In this document: one piece after another, positions 61,326 through 64,000 of the stretch
How the letters are laid out: the number at the start of each line of letters is the position of its first letter
Numbering within the stretch: the stretch's first letter is position 1
Assembly (NCBI RefSeq): GCF_034047335.1
Contig: NZ_CP139137.1
Location: 1,984,001-2,048,000 of the forward strand
DNA: 64,000 nt
From: Chryseobacterium sp. JJR-5R
Lineage (GTDB): Bacteria > Bacteroidota > Bacteroidia > Flavobacteriales > Weeksellaceae
Direction: 5' to 3'
Notes under the pieces: generated by a model
What the model saw: the letters and a program-made list of their open reading frames with translations, nothing else
Database searches by the model: none
What the model was told of the DNA's origin: nothing
Made by a program: the position numbers and the translations under genes

Positions 61326-62897
61326 ATGATAAAGATATCCAGGAAAAGAATACTTATGCTTTTTCTTTTTTCCATACCTAATACTATTTTTAGCTTTTTA
61401 ATGCTTCATATCATAAATAGTGTTGTTACAGATGGCGTTTCTATTATTAAAGAATATAAGGGAATCGTCTTTTTTCTAATGGCAATATTATCGTATATAT
61501 TTACACTTTTATTTCAAAAAAGGCTCATATTTCTTTCCAAGAATTTTGTGTACGACAATGAATTAAAAATATTCCAGGCATTGCAAAAAACGTCTTTAGA
61601 TAAAATTGAAAAACTGGGAACAGAGAGAATATACAGTATTGTTGAAGATATTAGAGTGTATATATTTTTACCGGATACAATGGTTACAGCATTAAATTCT
61701 TTTTTAACACTTCTGGTCTATATAGGATATCTTATTTATATATCGAGCTTTTCTACAGTTATTATTGTGATTCTGCTGATTTCTATGATTACGTGTCACA
61801 TTATAGTCGGAAAACGACTGTCTAAAAAGGTTGAAGAAATCAAGAAATTTAATGATAAATACTTCAAATTTGTTGAGGATGCTATTAAAGGGTTCAAACA
61901 GTTTAAAATAAGTAAAACAAAAACACAGAACTTATACAAAAAATTTTTAAGACCCAATAGAGAGGCTGCAAAAAAGAAAGATATTATACTATCTAATAAT
62001 TTCGTAGGAATAAATCTTCTTAGCCAGTATGGGTTATACTTTATTTTAGGGACTATTTTATTTGTTTTACCAGCTCTCAATATCCTTGAGAAAGATAAAA
62101 TAAACTCCTTTTTAGTGGTATTTCTATTTATTTTGGGTCCAATCATGACTTTGGTTTCGACACAGGAGTTTTTTACCAGAATTTTTACTGCTGAAAAGCG
62201 TATCAAAGATTTTTTCAAAGATTTTACAGAAGAAAAAGAATTGAATATTACTTCTAAAATTAACCATTTTGATAAATTGGAAGTTAAGGACCTTTATTTT
62301 GAATATGGAGATAATGAAAATAATTTCGCATTACAATCTATTGATTTTTCAATTAATAAAGGAGAAGTTATTTTCATTGTAGGTGGAAACGGTTCGGGGA
62401 AAACTACATTTATGAATGTCCTTTCGGGGCTATATAAGCCTACAAATGGGCAGATTTTACTGAATAATCAGACCATTGATAATAATGACAGTAACTATAA
62501 AGATATCTTTTCAATAGTTTTTTCTGATAGCCATTTATTTTCCGAAAATTATAATGACTTTTCATTGTCTAGAAATAGTAAATTCAGTGATTTTTTAGAA
62601 CTCATGAAGCTCAAAAATGTCGTTAAATACAATGACGAAGATTTTTCTATTCCACCATTGTCTTCCGGACAAACAAAGAGAATGCTTTTGATTTTGAGTT
62701 TATTAGAAGAAACTCCAATCATTCTCTTGGATGAATGGGCTGCGGAACAGGACCCCTTTTTTAGAAACTATTTCTATAAAACATTGTTACCTATGCTGAA
62801 AGAAGAAGGGAAAACCATAATTGCCATAACTCATGATGACGAATATTTTGATATAGCGGATAAGGTTATAAAATTTGAATATGGTAAAATACTATAA
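61326..62897 (+). CDS. Cyclic-peptide export ABC transporter (PvdE/SyrD type)
   Basis: The 523-residue protein fuses a six-helix membrane domain (about 1-290) to an ATPase domain: Walker A GGNGSGKTT at 353-361, signature LSSGQTKRM at 445 onward, Walker B ending DE at 469-470, then WAAEQDPFFRNYFYKTLLP, which is a characteristic segment of the cyclic-peptide exporter family. Homologues export siderophore or lipopeptide precursors from NRPS pathways. It lies between the thioesterase and the NRPS, nine and 20 bases away, so it is the likely exporter. Confidence 0.9.
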   Translation: MIKISRKRILMLFLFSIPNTIFSFLMLHIINSVVTDGVSIIKEYKGIVFFLMAILSYIFTLLFQKRLIFLSKNFVYDNELKIFQALQKTSLDKIEKLGTERIYSIVEDIRVYIFLPDTMVTALNSFLTLLVYIGYLIYISSFSTVIIVILLISMITCHIIVGKRLSKKVEEIKKFNDKYFKFVEDAIKGFKQFKISKTKTQNLYKKFLRPNREAAKKKDIILSNNFVGINLLSQYGLYFILGTILFVLPALNILEKDKINSFLVVFLFILGPIMTLVSTQEFFTRIFTAEKRIKDFFKDFTEEKELNITSKINHFDKLEVKDLYFEYGDNENNFALQSIDFSINKGEVIFIVGGNGSGKTTFMNVLSGLYKPTNGQILLNNQTIDNNDSNYKDIFSIVFSDSHLFSENYNDFSLSRNSKFSDFLELMKLKNVVKYNDEDFSIPPLSSGQTKRMLLILSLLEETPIILLDEWAAEQDPFFRNYFYKTLLPMLKEEGKTIIAITHDDEYFDIADKVIKFEYGKIL

Positions 62898-62917
62898 ATA
62901 AAACTAATAAAAAAAAC

Positions 62918-64000
62918 ATGGAACTTACTTTATCTCAAAAGGATATATATAACGAACAATTTTTATTTCCTGATTTGCCAATCTATAATATCGGAGGTAA
63001 AATTGAAATAAAAGGTTTTATTTGTATTGATTCTTTATACAAAGCATGTAATCAATTTATAGAAGATCATGACTCTTACAGAATGATCATCAAAGAAGGC
63101 CCGGAAGAACCACAAATAGAGTTTTTAAAGCATTATGATTTTCAGGTATATTATAAAGACTTTAGTGGATTGGATGATGCTAAAACGGAGAAAGATGAGT
63201 TTTTGAAGAAAGAGTTTTTAACACCATTTATCTTTAAAGATGAAAAGCCATTAAACAGATTTATTTTAGTTAAAACTTCTGAAGATTTCCATTGCTTGTT
63301 TATTTACTATCATCACATAATTACAGATGGTTGGGGATCCTCACTGATGTTTCAACGTATTGTCCAAAACTATAATGAAATTGTGACTTATGGAAAAACG
63401 ATCACTAGTTATGATTATAAATATGAAGACTATGTAGTAGAAGATAATGAATATCAGAAGTCGGATACTTTTGAAAATGATAAAAATTACTGGAAGAATA
63501 AATTCATAAACAATAGATCTAATCAAATTTTTGAAAAAAAGAGCAGCAGTGCTAACCTTTTTAAGAGTGAAAGGGAGGAACTGATTATAAACAGGACTTT
63601 TTATGATGAATTGATAAAATTTTCTGCAGATAGGAATACTACTTTTTTTCATTTTATCCTTGCGTCATTATTTTCATATATCGGAATAAGTCGTTCCTTA
63701 AATACAATGACAATAGGTATTCCAACACTCAATAGAAACAGTCGCAGATACAAAAATACGGCTGGGCTTTTTGCAGGAGTATCTCCATTGAAAATTAGTT
63801 TAAATACTGACGAAACATTTACTGATCTTTTAAAAAAAATTTCTAAAGAACTTAGAGAAGATTATCGTCACCAAAGATTTCCTCTGGGAAAATTAATGAA
63901 CGAACTGAACATATCATCTGATCTCAATGAATTGTTTAATATTGTTCTATCCTATGAAAAGCATGATTATTCATATGATTTTATTAATACAAAAACAGAA
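62918..64000 (+). CDS. Nonribosomal peptide synthetase, N-terminal condensation domain (truncated by window)
   Basis: From an ATG at 62918 the frame stays open for 361 codons to the window end. It is a condensation domain: LSQKDIYNEQFLFPDLPIYNIGG at the start, catalytic HHIITDG at 132-138 (His-His-x3-Asp-Gly), KYEDYV, and the TIGIPTLNRNSRRYKNTAGLFAGVSPLKI region typical of the second half. No A or T domain is visible, so the amino-acid specificity cannot be read. Starting with a C domain suggests either lipoinitiation or that this protein is not the first module. Confidence 0.93.
   Translation, partial: MELTLSQKDIYNEQFLFPDLPIYNIGGKIEIKGFICIDSLYKACNQFIEDHDSYRMIIKEGPEEPQIEFLKHYDFQVYYKDFSGLDDAKTEKDEFLKKEFLTPFIFKDEKPLNRFILVKTSEDFHCLFIYYHHIITDGWGSSLMFQRIVQNYNEIVTYGKTITSYDYKYEDYVVEDNEYQKSDTFENDKNYWKNKFINNRSNQIFEKKSSSANLFKSEREELIINRTFYDELIKFSADRNTTFFHFILASLFSYIGISRSLNTMTIGIPTLNRNSRRYKNTAGLFAGVSPLKISLNTDETFTDLLKKISKELREDYRHQRFPLGKLMNELNISSDLNELFNIVLSYEKHDYSYDFINTKTE

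Noticed and set aside
63341..63652. Minus-strand ORF of 103 codons inside the NRPS
   Set aside because: Ile/Phe-rich shadow of AT-rich coding DNA opposite a clear condensation domain.

Overview
This window looks like chromosomal DNA of a Bacteroidota bacterium in the Flavobacteriia, most like Chryseobacterium (Weeksellaceae). The main reasons are the many TAnnTTTG-type -7 promoter boxes, the lack of strong Shine-Dalgarno sites, the AT-rich base use and protein content such as GlgB/GlgA/GlgC with flavobacterial traits, OdhA/OdhB and HPP-family proteins. The genus is inferred by recognition, not by a search.

Layout. 1-8 kb: a cut secreted protein, an HxlR-type regulator with a two-site operator region facing a flavin/NAD(P)H redox operon (Old Yellow Enzyme, two short-chain dehydrogenases, a quinone oxidoreductase), then NudK, a TIGR01777 epimerase, a zinc-ribbon protein and an HPP membrane protein. 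8-13.7 kb: SSB, an HRDC-like protein, HisS, two paralogous zinc-ribbon/SHOCT proteins (one with a CAA/polyQ tract), a decayed gene and a repeat-rich LEA-like protein. 13.7-18.4 kb: a complete cyanophycin cycle (isoaspartyl peptidase, cyanophycinase, cyanophycin synthetase). 18.4-27.6 kb: eight same-strand genes rich in amide-bond enzymes (two clear ATP-grasp ligases, one possible third, a YbdK-type carboxylate-amine ligase, a class I glutamine amidotransferase, an M17 aminopeptidase, two esterases). This is a good candidate for an uncharacterised small-peptide pathway. 27.8-33 kb: glycogen synthesis (glgB, glgA, a small coiled-coil protein, glgC). 33-51.5 kb: mostly housekeeping (SRPBCC protein, 2-oxoglutarate dehydrogenase E1/E2, ApaG, exonuclease, glycosyltransferase, lipid acyltransferase, thioredoxin-like, S6-S18-L9 ribosomal operon, a second E2, SAM hydroxide hydrolase, PhoH, three outer-membrane barrels, TM2 protein, Ffh).

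51.6-52.9 kb holds an apparently intact IS3-family insertion sequence. Beyond it the DNA is visibly more AT-rich and carries the left part of a nonribosomal peptide cluster. The minus-strand arm has an Sfp-type phosphopantetheinyl transferase, a LanC-like protein that has lost all three zinc ligands, and a DUF6734-like putative glycosyltransferase. The divergent plus-strand operon has an aminotransferase, a 4-hydroxymandelate synthase-like dioxygenase, a GlcD-type FAD oxidase, a type II thioesterase, a PvdE/SyrD-type cyclic-peptide ABC exporter and an NRPS condensation domain that runs off the window. The first three together rebuild the 4-hydroxyphenylglycine (Hpg) pathway known from actinomycete glycopeptide clusters, with a different enzyme family at the oxidase step. 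The predicted product is an Hpg-containing nonribosomal peptide; this is the most striking system here. No tRNA, rRNA or CRISPR array was seen.
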